A stretch of DNA of 64,000 bases from Erythroxylum novogranatense. Lineage: Eukaryota > Streptophyta > Magnoliopsida > Malpighiales > Erythroxylaceae. The stretch covers positions 18,386,300-18,450,299 of the forward strand of contig CM057231.1 in the NCBI GenBank assembly GCA_029891385.1, in the 5' to 3' direction. The notes beneath the pieces are model-generated. The model was not told the origin of the DNA, made no database searches, and worked only from the letters and a program-made list of their open reading frames with translations. Of the stretch, positions 34,023-45,211 are shown piece by piece (positions within the stretch are counted from its first letter, which is position 1; every line of letters starts with the position of its first letter). The translations under genes and the position numbers were made by a program.

Positions 34023-35583
34023 GGCGTCTATGGGCTGGAGGTCCATGAGCAGTGCGAGAGTCGGGCCTCCCAACCCGACTGTAGGGGGACGAAGCTGGGT
34101 CGAATCACGACCCGGACAAACCCGACCCCACGCACCCACCAGCAATGGCGCAAATCAGTGGGGAAATCGTGAGGGAGGAGCAAATCGGCGTCCTGGCATG
34201 GAAAGAGCCACCGAAGGACGACCTAAGGGAACCAGAAATCTTTCTTACCAGGAATTGATGGATCGGAGGATCAGGGGATTATGCTTTAAGTGTGGGCAAC
34301 AATACAGCCCTACCCACATATGTCCCGACAAACATCTGCGACTATTGATTTGGGAGGAAAATGGAGAAGGAGAGGGGCCATCCTCTGGAGTTGAGAACAA
34401 GGAGGAGTTCGACGAAGGAGAAGCATGGGAGATGGTCTGTCAAGTCGCAGAATGTGGGGAACTCGTTCAATCCAATACTCTAAAGGTTGAGGGTAAATTG
34501 GCGGGAATTCCAATCTTGTTCCTCATCGACAGTGGGGCAAGCCACAATTACCTTTCGCAAGAATTGGTGACTACCTTGGGACTACCGGTTGTTCCCACAA
34601 CAGCTTATGGAGTCAAATTAGGGAATGGGACGAAGTGTTACTCACAAGGTCGGTGCAGGGGACTGGTGGTGCTAGTAGGAAATATGGAATTGAGGATTGA
34701 TGCTTACATTTTGCAATTGGGAGGGATAGATTTGGTTCTGGGTGCAGAATGGTTGGAGACCTTGGGAGAAGTACGGGTGGACTTTAAACAGAAAACAGTA
34801 AAATGGGGGTTTGAGCAGGGGAAGGAGGCAATCACCTTGAGAGGACAGAGCAGTAATCAGCTCCAACAGATTTCGGCCTTGCAAGGCATGCTTCAGTCCA
34901 TTGCCATGGATTATCCGACTGAGCAGCAAGGAGGGGAAGTGAGCATGCAAGATCCGGGAACTAATGCCAGCCTATTACCAGATCAGTTACAAGATCTAAA
35001 CTTAGTTTTGCAAGCAAGTCAGTTGGTGTTCCTTGAACCGCAGGGCCTTCCACCTTTGAGGAGCCATGATCGTGCCATTAACCTGGTCAGTGGAGCTAGC
35101 CCGGTTAGTGTTCGTCCTTACAGGTATGCTTATCACCATAAGGATGAAATTGAGCAGCAAGTCAGAGAATTGCTTGCAAGTGGAGCTATTCGACATAGCA
35201 CCAGCCCATTTTCCAGTCCGGTAATCCTTGTGAAAAAGAAGGATCATTCATGGAGAATGTGTGTAGACTACCGTGCTTTGAACAAGGTAACAATTCCGGA
35301 CAAATTCCCAATTCCCACTATCAACGAGCTTATTGATGAATTGCATGGATCCAAGTATTTCTCTAAGATTGATTTGAAGTCCGGATTTCATCAAATCCGA
35401 ATAAAGGGGAATGATGTTCATAAGACCGCTTTCCGGACTCATGAAGGCCACTATGAGTATCTTGTAATGCCGTTTGGGCTGATGAATGCTCCTTCCACAT
35501 TTCAGTCCACCATGAATTCGGTTTTTCAGACCACTTCTAAGGAAAGGTGTATTGGTTTTCTTCGACGATATCCTAATCTATAG
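33988..35583 (+). pseudogene. Chromovirus nucleocapsid, protease and N-terminal reverse transcriptase
   Basis: This ORF contains the zinc knuckle CFKCGQQYSPTHIC (34285-34326), the aspartic protease site FLIDSGASHNYLS near 34520, and RT fingers and palm motifs: SPVILVKKKD, WRMCVDYRALNKVTIPD, YFSKIDLKSGFHQIRI and YLVMPFGLMNAPSTFQ. It loses frame around 35530-35540, just before the catalytic FDD motif, which continues in the next frame at 35552. A one-base insertion or two-base deletion in that interval explains it. Confidence 0.88.
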
Positions 35584-37966
35584 CAGTAGTTGGCAGCAGC
35601 ACCTCAGGCAATTGGAACAAGCTTTACAGCTCTTAATTGAGCATCAATTTGTTGCTAATAAGAAGAAATGCTTATTTGGGCAGCAATCCATTGAGTATTT
35701 GGGGCATGTGATCTCGGCTGAAGGGGTTGCAATGGATCCCAACAAAATCAGAAGTGTGAAGGAGTGGCCTATTCCCAAGAATGTGACAGGGGTTAGAGGG
35801 TTCCTTGGTCTCACAGGATATTATAGGAAGTTTATCAAGGATTATGGAAAGATTGCTCGGCCACTCACTGATCTCACCAAGAAGGATAATTTCTTTTGGG
35901 GTTCCGAGGCATAGAGAGCCTTTGAAGAATTGAAAAATTGTTTAACTTCCTCTCCGGTCCTCACCTTACCAGATTTTTCCAAGGAATTTGTGGTGGAATG
36001 TGATGCTTCAGGTTATGGTTTGGGGGCTGTCCTTATGCAGGAAAACCGACCTATCGCCTATTTCAGCAAGGCCCTCTCATCTACAGCCAAGTCTAAGTCA
36101 GTATATGAGAAGGAGATTATGGCCTTGGTATTAGCAATCCAACATTGGAGGCATTACCTTTTGGGAAGGACATTCAAGGTATATACCGATCACAAGACGC
36201 TGAAGCATCTTCTACAACAGAGATTAAACACCCCTGATCAGTATCATTGGTTGTCCAAGTTGATGGGCTTTCAGTTTGAGATTTTCTACAAGCCGGGACC
36301 CGATAACAAGGCAGCTGATGCCTTATCTCGAGCACCAGCAGCACCAGAATTTCACCATCTGGTCTCCTCTCCTAACTGGGTTGACTCTAACAAGCTACAA
36401 GAGGAATACAAAGGAGACCCCTGGCTGACCAATATTCTGCAGCAACTCTCCACTCACCCTACAACAGTTTCAGATTTCCAACTGTCCGAAGGTTTATTAT
36501 TTAAGGGAGACAAGTTGGTTTTGCCTCAAACATCTTCCCTAATACCAGAATTTTTGCAAGAGTTTCATTCCACCCCCATGGGAGGACATTCCGGGTTTAC
36601 TAAAACCTACAAGAGGATAGCAAGATGTTTGTTTTGGGTGGGCATGCGAAGGAGGATTTGGCAGTATGTGAAGGAATGTGAGGTGTGCCAAAGACACAAG
36701 TATGAAACTCTAGCTCCAGCCGGGTTACTTCAACCTCTTCCTATTCCTGAAGCGGTTTGGGAGGAAATCTCGATGGATTTTATAACCGGGTTGCCTAAGA
36801 GCCAAGGGTTTGAGGTCATTATGGTAGTGGTGGACAGATTGTCGAAGTATGCCCATTTTATTCCCCTCAAACATCCTTTTTTCGCCAAGATTGTGGCTGA
36901 TTGTTTTGTCAAGGAAGTAGTGAAACTCCATGGCATCCCAAAGTCAATTGTAAGTGATCGGGATCCCATTTTTGTTAGTAATTTTTGGAAGGAACTTTGG
37001 AGGTTGCAAGGAACAGTTCTTCGCATGAGTACTTCGTATCATCCAGAAACGGATGGGCAATCCGAAGTGGTCAACAGGTGTCTTGAAACCTACCTCCGGT
37101 GTTTTGTCTCTGAGCAACCTAAACAGTGGCATCGCTGGTTATCTTGGGCTGAATTTTGGTATAATACCTCATTTCATTCCGCAACCGCCACAACTCCTTT
37201 AGAGGTGGTGTATGGCCGACCTCCACCTAAGGTACCTCACTTCCTTATTAGAGAGTCTCCTATTGATGCTGTGAATGGTGTGTTGATTGACAGGGATGAA
37301 GCCTTGAGACAGCTGAAATTCCACCTAGCTCGTGCTCAACAGGTGATGAAATCTGCAGCAGATGGGAAGCGAAGGGATGTTCAGTTGGAGAAGGGAGATT
37401 GGGTCTATGTTAAGCTTAGGCCCCATAGGCAGATTTCCGTGGCTAGGCGGATTTGTCCTAAACTTTCTGCTCGATATTTTGGCCCTTTTCAGGTGATAGA
37501 TCGGATTGGGGTGGTGGCATACAAGCTGGCTCTTCCAGATACTTCAAGAATTCACCCGGTGTTCCATATTTCCCAACTTAAGAAGATGATTGGCAATCAT
37601 GTGCCAGAACCTACATTTCCTTCAGGTTTAGAGGTTGATTCCATTGAACCTTTAGCACCTGAAGCTATCCTTGCAGAACGGACTGTTCAGAGAAATCAGG
37701 AGCAAATGGTTGAGTGGCTTGTGTTATGGAAGGGCCGACCAATTGAGGAAGCTTCATGGACGGCAATTTGCTCAAATCCAATGAAGAAGCTTCCTTCCTT
37801 CCGCCATGGACAAGGCGATTCGGAGGGTGGAATTGATAGCAATATGGATCCTAAACCCATATTGACATATGCTAGGAGGAAGAAGGGGAACATGGGCCAC
37901 AAACCCATGCTGACCTATTCTAGGAAATTTACTAAGGCCGGGAGGGGTGAGTCATCAAACGGTTAG
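35552..37966 (+). pseudogene. Chromovirus RT palm, RNase H, integrase and chromodomain-like tail
   Basis: One frame with one TAG at 35912-35914. RT catalytic VFFDDILIYS is at its start. RNase H motifs are VECDASGYGLGAVL, YEKEIMALVLAIQHW and VYTDHKTLKHLL, ending DNKAADALSR. Integrase has the HHCC region (GGHSGFTKTYKRI, CEVCQRHK) and DDE residues (ISMDFITGLP, VSDRDPIF, GQSEVVNRCLE). The C-terminal VEWLVLWKGRPIEEASW is chromodomain-like. The frame does not stop at the polypurine tract but reads 133 bp into the 3' LTR and ends at 37966. Confidence 0.9.
37820..37833 (+). other. Chromovirus polypurine tract
   Basis: CGGAGGGTGGAAT immediately precedes the 3' LTR start TGATAGC. Confidence 0.75.
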
Positions 37967-38166
37967 GATGTTAGTTAGAGGAGAGAGAGGGAAGAACTAT
38001 GTATGGGATGGGGTCGTGCATGGGAGGGGGTATCTCTAGATTTCACTAGTTTTCAGCTGATAGCTGGAGGGGCCGATAGTGGCTGGTTAGCTTGGTCTTG
38101 TAGAATTTACTATAAGGCTAAGTCTAAATATAAATAAAATACCTAGTTTTCATCCATTGCTTATCA
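37834..38166 (+). repeat. Chromovirus 3' LTR
   Basis: 333 bp and nearly identical to 32889-33221. Differences seen by eye are four transitions. Confidence 0.92.
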
Positions 38167-38171
38167 GGTAA

Positions 38172-38893
38172 GGTGTTCTTTCTCAAAAGGGTGGCGCAAA
38201 CAACACTGGCATATGTTATATTGTGAATACATCGTGATGATCTTTTAAGGTACTTTAGGAGTGGGCAGCAAAATTTATCGATTGGGAAATAGTATTTGCA
38301 TTAAAAAATCACATTGTCAACCCTTGAAATCTTAATTAGGATGCCCGTAAACAACGTCAACCCTTGAAACCTGCCACTGTCTCTCTTTTTATTTTAGTTT
38401 AATTAGGGATGAAATTATTTCGACCCCCTCTTCTTGTTTCCATCTCCGATATCGACTCCAGTAACAGTTGCTATATCTTCAGGATACATCAATCAATAAA
38501 ATCTAACTCGTCTTCTGAACCTATTATGTTCACAAACAAACAGACAAATACCTAGGTGTCGGAAAGACATAAAAGAAAATCAACAGATATATATATATAT
38601 ATTGGAGATTTAGAAAATCAAAAAAATGTGCTAAACCTACCAGATTAAGCTTTTAAAAAAATGATAACATTGATTTGTACAAGACAACCAGGGACTACCG
38701 TGTCTTCTGAAAATCTATAGCTACTGCAGATGATCGAATTGGTTTGAAAGTTCGGCTCTTGCACCCATTTCAATTGCAAATAAGGGTTGTTGAAAATTTC
38801 TATCAAGAAGAATTTGAATTATGTTAGATTTATACTTTTTTATGTATATTTTTTGAGTTAAAACTTACATGTAGAACTACTTCTAACTTTCTG
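38172..38893. other. Intergenic gap between chromovirus and Copia-2
   Basis: No gene seen. It is AT-rich, with a (TA)n run at about 38590 and a short direct repeat GTCAACCCTTGAAA near 38310 and 38358. Confidence 0.5.
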
Positions 38894-38898
38894 ATATT

Positions 38899-39151
38899 TG
38901 TTGACTGATAAAAAACAGAGCATACACCGATAATAAAGAATGAAACAGAGCAAGCCCAGAGACAAGTTTTTAAACAAAACAACTGCACTTATTTCATTAA
39001 ACGTAGCCAATTATATAGGCTTGTAACAGAACAACTCTTCCTAAATAATCTCAACTAAATACACGTTTTTATTTTAACGTGGACTAAATTCAACAACCAT
39101 AACAAATTCCTAAATATCAGGTCTTCCATTACTTATAAAAATATCTTAACT
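38899..39151 (-). repeat. Copia-2 3' LTR
   Basis: 253 bp, aligned with 43417-43669 over its full length. The polypurine tract on the minus strand (TTTAAAGGAGA) lies just to its right at about 39152-39162. Confidence 0.88.
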
Positions 39152-39226
39152 CTCCTTTAAACTGATGTCTGCAGAAATCAGTTTACATAAAGAGACTACT
39201 AACCTCTATCTTCTTGAACGTCTCTT

Positions 39227-40363
39227 TTAAACGACATCTTCTGAGGAACACATTCCAAGCATATTTCGAAGCCTCACGAATACAACAGGCTTGAGAGGCT
39301 TCGTCAATATATCAGCAATTTGAGCTTCACTCTTACAGAACACTAATTCAATAACACCATCCTCACTCAATTCACGCAAAAAATGAAATTTTACATCAAT
39401 GTGTTTGCTCCTTTCGTGTAGAACTGGATTTTTCGAAAGCTTTATTGTTGACATATTGTCACAATAAATTATCGTTGGATCTTCTTGCTGGTTGTGTATA
39501 ACTTCAAGTAACCTTCTCAACCAAATAGCTTGACACGCACTGGACGCAGCAGCAACAAACTCAGCTTCAGTTGTTGATAACGTTACAATCTGTTGTTTTT
39601 TAGATGACCATGTGACAGCCCCATAACTCAACATAAACACAGAACCGGATATGTTTTTTCTGCCATTCGGGTCTTTGGCGTTATCACTATCTGTAAAACG
39701 AATCAGCCTTGAATCTCTATTAGTCTTATACAAAATTTCAAAATCTGGTGTACCTTTCAAATAACATAAAATCCTCTTTGCTACTAAGAGATGAGATTCT
39801 GTCGGATTCTCCATAAATCTGTTGATTAAACCAACCGAGTGCATAATGTCTGGCCTTGTAGACGTCAAATACATGAGATTTCCAACGATTTGCTTGAAAA
39901 GAGTAGCATTTACCCTTCTCCCTCCTTCATTCTTTCTGAGTTTCAAACCTGGCTCCAGTGGAGTTGAGACTGAATTACAGTCCTTCATTTTAAACCTGTC
40001 AAGAATCTCCATAGTGTATTTCTTTTGTGAAATGAACGTACCAGTTGATAATTGGATCACCTATATGCCAAGAAAATAATGCATTAACCCAAAATCAGTC
40101 ATTTCAAACTCATTCAACATGGATTTTTTAAAATCATCGATCATGGATCCATCATTACTAAGATATATAAGGTCATCAACATATAAACACACAATCAAAA
40201 ACTTCTTTGCATCTCCAAATTTTGTATAAAGTGTGTGTTCATAAGGACACTTGAGAAAACCTTCTTTAGCAAAGTAAGCATCTATATGATTGTACCAAGC
40301 TCGTTGTGCTTGTTTCAGTCTGTATAAAGCTTTCTTTAACTTATATACCTGATTCTCATGACC
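39227..40363 (-). pseudogene. Copia-2 reverse transcriptase C-terminus and RNase H
   Basis: ORF 40060-39227 contains the RT thumb (YTMEILDRFKMKDC, LMYLTSTRPDIMHSVGLI) and RNase H (FTDSDNAKD, STTEAEFVAAASSA, YCDNMSTIKLSKNP, KHIDVKFHFLREL, QIADILTKPL). The piece 40363-40061 encodes the RT palm in another frame, including the YVDDLIYL-like catalytic stretch near 40170. A stop and a frameshift separate it from both neighbours. Confidence 0.85.
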
Positions 40364-40900
40364 TTACTTTACATATCCAGGAGGTTGATTGACGTACACC
40401 TCTTCCTCCAATTTACCATGCAAAAATGCCGACTTTACATCTAATTGATATATTGGCCATGAATTTGCAGCAGCAATAGATAACACCACACGTATGGTAT
40501 CAAGTCGCACAACCGGTGCAAATACTTCTTTATAGTCCACCCCAAATTCTTGTTTATACCCTTTTGCAATGAGTCGCGCCTTGTATTTATCAACTTTGCC
40601 ATCTTTGTTCAATTTTGTTTTATAAACCCATTTGACACCGATGGATTTTTGTCCTGATGGAAGATTAGAGAGCTCCCAAGTGTTGTTTTTCTCTATTGAC
40701 TTGATCTCTTCATCTATAGCGTTCTGCCACTTTGTATCTTTAACAGCTTCTTGAAATGTGATTGGGTCACAATCTGAAAACAAAGCAAAATGAGCTATGG
40801 GATCATCATTAGATAAATCATCTCCACTTACATAATCCATCATCCAAGCTGGTCGCTTCCTTTGGCGAGGCTGTTCTTTAGGTGAATGAGTCATTGTCAA
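40364..40900 (-). pseudogene. Copia-2 N-terminal reverse transcriptase
   Basis: 178-aa ORF with the copia RT start: AVKDTKWQNAIDEEIKSIEK, KWVYKTKLNKDGKVDKYKAR, LIAKGYKQEFGVDYKEVFAP, YQLDVKSAFLHGKLEEEVYV. It ends at a stop at 40364, just after QPPGYVK. Confidence 0.88.
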
Positions 40901-41038
40901 ATCTCCACCGGAAACTTGAATTTGTTGTTGTATTCCTGATTCTGTATTAGATGGTTGTTTCTCTGCAGAATTGTTGTTATCATCACCATCAAAATCTACA
41001 AGAATTTGTTGTTGCTGTGGACCTGTCTCAACCCAATT

Positions 41039-41940
41039 TCATGTGTTTTCTTCGTCAAAAACGACATCCCGACTGATGATAATTTGCTTAGTTGTAGGAT
41101 TGAACAATTTGTAGGCTTTAGATTGCTCACTGACTCCTACGAAAACACATTTTTCACCTTTGTCATCTAATTTCTTTCTCTTCTCATTTGGTATCTGTGC
41201 AAATGCGATGCATCCAAAAATTTTAAAGTGATCAACAGATGGTTTTCGACCACTCCAACATTCTTTCGGTGTCATATTTCGAACCGCAAATGTAGGACAA
41301 CGATTTAAAATATGCACACTCCAAAGCACAGCTTCTGGCCAAAAACATTTCGGAACCTTCCCATTTTTCAAAAGGCTTCTAACCATATTCAATATAGTAC
41401 GATTCTTCCTCTCCGAAACTCCATTCTACTGGGGGATATATGGAGCTGTTAGTTGTCTATTGATTCCATGTTCCTCACAAGATTATGAGAATTCTTTTGA
41501 ACAAAATTCACCACCGCGATCCATACGAAGGGTTTTGATAGTTGTTTCTGTTTCATTCTCCACATGTGCTTTGAAGTTTTAAAAACATCATAAGCTTCTG
41601 ATTTTTGCTAAAAAAAATATACCCATATTTTTCGGCTATAATCATTAATGAAAGTAATTAGATACTTTTTACCTCCATTTGAACATGGTGTTATTGGTCC
41701 ACAAATGTCAGAGTAAACCAGTTGCAAAATCTTCTTTGCTTTCCAAGACTTTCCAACTGTGAATTGCTCATGATGTTGTTTGCTGACAATGTAGGTGTTA
41801 CATGCTTTTGTAGGTGGATAAATTTGAGGAAGGCCGATTACCATATTCTTCTGAAAAAGTGTCCTTAGACTGTTGAAATTCAAGTGACCATAGCGATTAT
41901 GCCAAAGCCACATAAAATCGTTAATTGAAGCTATAAACAC
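41039..41940 (-). pseudogene. Copia-2 GAG-pre-integrase and integrase, broken
   Basis: ORF 41940-41608 has the pre-integrase block (WLWHNRYGHLNFNSL, then a decayed second Cys pair) and the first catalytic Asp (VYSDICGPI, FINDYSRKIWVYF). ORF 41392-41039 has the integrase C-terminal part and the copia linker (WGRKPSVDHFKIFGC-like, KCVFVGVSEQSKAYKLFNP). The 41607-41393 gap contains the second Asp and Glu region in shifted frames with stops. Confidence 0.85.
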
Positions 41941-42070
41941 AAGTTTGCGGAGTCTTTAGCTGAAGTGGAAATAGTCTATTTGCTGACATTTTAACTTGAG
42001 CAATCAGACCGTTCACTGGATCATGAATTTCACAAGCTCCATTCTTTATTGTTGCTTCATATCCTTTCTC

Positions 42071-43309
42071 CTACAACTGCCCCACACTTAGCAAATTGCT
42101 TTTTAAATCAGGAATATAAAAGACATTAGAGATAGTTGCAGTGTTATCATCCTTTGTCTTAATTTGAACATCACTTATTCCCATGACTCTTACTTGAGAA
42201 TGATCACCAAAATTTACAATAGTATGAAAATCTTCATTTAAATGAGAAAAGAATGATTTACTACCACACATGTGATTGTTGCACCCTGAATCCAAATACC
42301 AGATGTCTGGTCCATGCTTGTTTTCATTGACGTTGAATGCCATCAGCAGTGTCTCTTCTTCCTTATTTTCCACAGAATTTGACTTCTCTCCTTTATTTTT
42401 GTCTTGAGGCATTTTGGTATAACACTTCGAACGATAATGACCAAACTTGTGACACCTGAAACATTCTATCCGTGATTTGTTGAAATTTTGATTTTGATCA
42501 CGTCCTCGCCCCCTACTATGATCTTCAATATTATCTCTAACATTTTGATGGTGTCTGCCTCCATCTCTACTGCCCCGTCCTCCATCTCTACTGCCTCGTC
42601 CGCCTCGACTTCGACCTCGTCCTCTTCCCCTTCCTCTTGAATTTGTGGAATCAAGCGAGGTAAAGACTTTGAGAGCTTGCTTTTCTGCAATGGTGGCGTT
42701 GCGATTTATTCTTTGTTCATGAACTAACAAAGAATTTTAAAGTTCATTAATGGAGAGAGTATCTATATCTTTCGATTCTTCAATTGAACAAGCAACAAAG
42801 TCATATTTTGGATCTAGCAGACGTAAAATCTTTTCAACAATTGTGACATCCTCAAGCTTTTCCCCATGAATTTGCATTCTATTTGCGATTGCCATCGTCC
42901 TCGAGAAATATTCGACAACAGCTTTAACAGACTTCATGCATAAAGTCTCGAATTCACTACGGAGATTTTGAAGTAGAACTCGCTTTGCCCTTGCATTTCC
43001 TTGGTACTTCTTCTTCATGGAGTCCCAAATCTGTTTTAAAGTATCCTTGCAAAGAATAGTCTCCAAAATAGAGCGGTCAATAGATTGTAAAAGAAAATTT
43101 TTTGTTTTGAGATCCTTCAACTTCAACGCTTCATGTGCTGTCTTTTGAACCTATGTTAAGACAACTCCTTCTGATGGTTCTGTATAACCTCTATCCACAA
43201 CCTGCCAGTACTCTTTTGATCTCAGAAAGTTTTCCATCAGCATGCTCCAATGGTCATAGTGACCATCGAAGATTGGAATTGCAGGTTGTGCAAACTTGTC
43301 TGTGGCCAT
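42071..43309 (-). pseudogene. Copia-2 gag and protease, interrupted by stops
   Basis: The likely start is ATG at 43309 (MATDKFAQPAIPIFDGHYDHW). The frame is stopped by TAG at 43151-43153 and again near 42735. Between these, 43126-42737 carries the capsid helices (LLQSIDRSILETILCKD, LQNLRSEFETLCMKS, EKILRLLDPKYDFV). ORF 42730-42071 has an RG-rich basic linker (RGRGRGRGRSRGGRG), the zinc knuckle CFRCHKFGHYRSKC and the protease DSGCNNHMCG. Confidence 0.88.
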
Positions 43310-43403
43310 TTGCTTAATCGTAGCTGCAGCTCTATGTGTGTTTTTGGCTCATGAGTTTCACTCAAATTGCTCACGTATTTCTTTCACGTGTTTCACTAAC
43401 CAA

Positions 43404-43415
43404 GCTCTGATACCA
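43404..43415 (-). other. Copia-2 primer-binding site (tRNA-iMet)
   Basis: TGGTATCAGAGC on the minus strand, one base inside the 5' LTR boundary. Confidence 0.92.
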
Positions 43416-43416
43416 C

Positions 43417-43669
43417 TGTTGACTGATAAAAAACAGAGCATACACCGATAATAAAGAATGAAACAGAGCAAGCCTAGAGACAAGTTTTTAAACAAAACAA
43501 CTGCACTTATTTCGTTAAACGTAGCCAATTATATAGGCTTGTAACAGAACAACTCTTCCTAAATAATCTCAACTAAATACACATTTTTATTTTAACGTGG
43601 ACTAAATTCAACAACCATAACAAATTCCTAAATGCCAGGTCTTCCATTACTTATAAAAATATCTTAACA
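43417..43669 (-). repeat. Copia-2 5' LTR
   Basis: 253 bp, TGTTAAG to GTCAACA on the minus strand. Confidence 0.9.
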
Positions 43670-43674
43670 ATATT

Positions 43675-45211
43675 CACGTCAGTTCCACGCAGAGAATAAG
43701 CTTTGTAGTATTTTAATCCCTTTAAAATCCAAGATCCGTTCATCTCAAATCATCAAAAATCAAATAAAAGCGGAAGCATACCTGAATCTATTGTAAAATC
43801 TGCACTGAAATTTTGCGGTTTGTCTTCCAAATTAGAGCATAGCTTTTCTAGAGTTTTATCTAACTCTTTGTTTTCTCTATGATGATGGGATTTCATACAA
43901 GAATTTAGCATATGTTTAATTTAGGACCATAACTACTTATAATAGGATAAAACCCTAATCTAATTTCTAGTTTGATCCATCATAAAACTAGAAATTATAA
44001 ATCCAGTCTCTACATATATAAAACCCACACTTACAATAGATGCATGAAACCGAAAATACCATAAACATATTGAACTACTTTAATTAAGGGTCTCAACTTT
44101 ATATGATAACCTTTATATACAATTATATACATATAAGCTCACATATTTGATTAAAAAATCCTTACAAGCTTTTATGTAACGTTATAAGTTCTTGTAGATC
44201 GGAGATGGAGGCCATAAGGAAAAGGACGAGTTAATTTCATCATTAAATAAACTAAAATAAAATAAAAAAACAAAGATACTGATAGATATCAAAGAAGCCA
44301 TGTTGACCTAGTTATCAATGCAGAGCTCGCTTTTAAAATTAAAATATGAAACATGAATTTGTCAACTTATTTTGAAGTTTAAACAGAATGAATTTTATAA
44401 TATTAACATTCATTTTAAACACTAATAAATATTTAAGATATAATTTAAATTTTTTAAAAAGTTTTGAATAAAAATGCTCTTTTTAACGGATTTACATTAG
44501 AAGAAATAATTCAACGTATCATTAAAGACAAGGTACAGAAAAGTCTTGCATAAGTTGGACATTCCACATCAGTTCCCATATGGTGTGAAGGTTTGAACTA
44601 TTATGCAACTGGAAATACCCATTAGAGTCTCTCAAGAGTTTGAACTAAAACTCCATGTTACCTACACCAAATTTGTGCAAGCATCATCCACTCAATTCTT
44701 CACGACAGAAATTATCACTGAAATGAACAAGGAACCAACTGAAAAGTTTGGATAGCTCTAGTTTGCAAATGTCTGCAGCCCGCACACATGTAGCAGAGTC
44801 TCGAGTCCAAAGTAGCTAATGAATGCACCCACTCAGCTGCAAATCTCAACCAGGATCCAAATTGGCTGCAAGAGAATCAACCAAAAATATTCAGAACACA
44901 TGACTGACATCATCGTCTTTATATTTTAGTGGACATGCCCCAAATATCCCAAGGTGAGTATGCTGGTGAAAGTGGCTAAGCTTCACAACATCTCATTGTG
45001 GACGAGAAAGCAGACACAGATCCATTTAGTATAGATATTCTCTGCATTTTTAGTTAACTCGGACTTACACAAACCATAAGTGTGACCAAATCACCAGAAG
45101 ATGCATTGGCCAGAAATCAATTAGTCCATCTTTTGAACTGTTTTTTACTACGTCAATCAAGAGCCAACCAATGCACAAGGTATAGCCAATACTCATCCTA
45201 TTTTTCAAGTA
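43675..45211. other. Intergenic region / 3' flank of the unknown-function gene
   Basis: No gene seen. It is AT-rich. The right part (about 44560-45211) should hold the 3' UTR of the minus-strand gene, but I cannot place the poly(A) site. Confidence 0.5.

Larger units (their letters stand above)
32884..38171 (+). mobile_element. Reina-like chromovirus (Ty3/gypsy), complete and recent
   Basis: The element spans 32889-38166 (5278 bp). LTRs of 333 bp (32889-33221 and 37834-38166) begin TGATAGC and end TTATCA, flanked by the target duplication GGTAA (32884-32888 and 38167-38171). By eye the LTRs differ at 4 sites, all transitions, which indicates a recent insertion. Gag, protease, RT, RNase H, integrase and a chromodomain-like tail follow in gypsy order. 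Compact size and the chromodomain-like end suggest the Reina lineage, which is inference. Two frameshifts and one stop interrupt gag-pol. Confidence 0.93.
38894..43674 (-). mobile_element. Copia-2: complete Ty1/copia element
   Basis: The element spans 38899-43669 (4771 bp) and is flanked by the target duplication ATATT (38894-38898 and 43670-43674). It reads on the minus strand: 5' LTR 43417-43669, tRNA-iMet primer site 43404-43415, gag, protease, integrase, RT, RNase H, 3' LTR 38899-39151. LTRs are 253 bp and differ at about six positions by eye. The 3' LTR has a changed first base. Several stops and frameshifts break gag-pol, so it is defective but fairly young. Confidence 0.93.
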
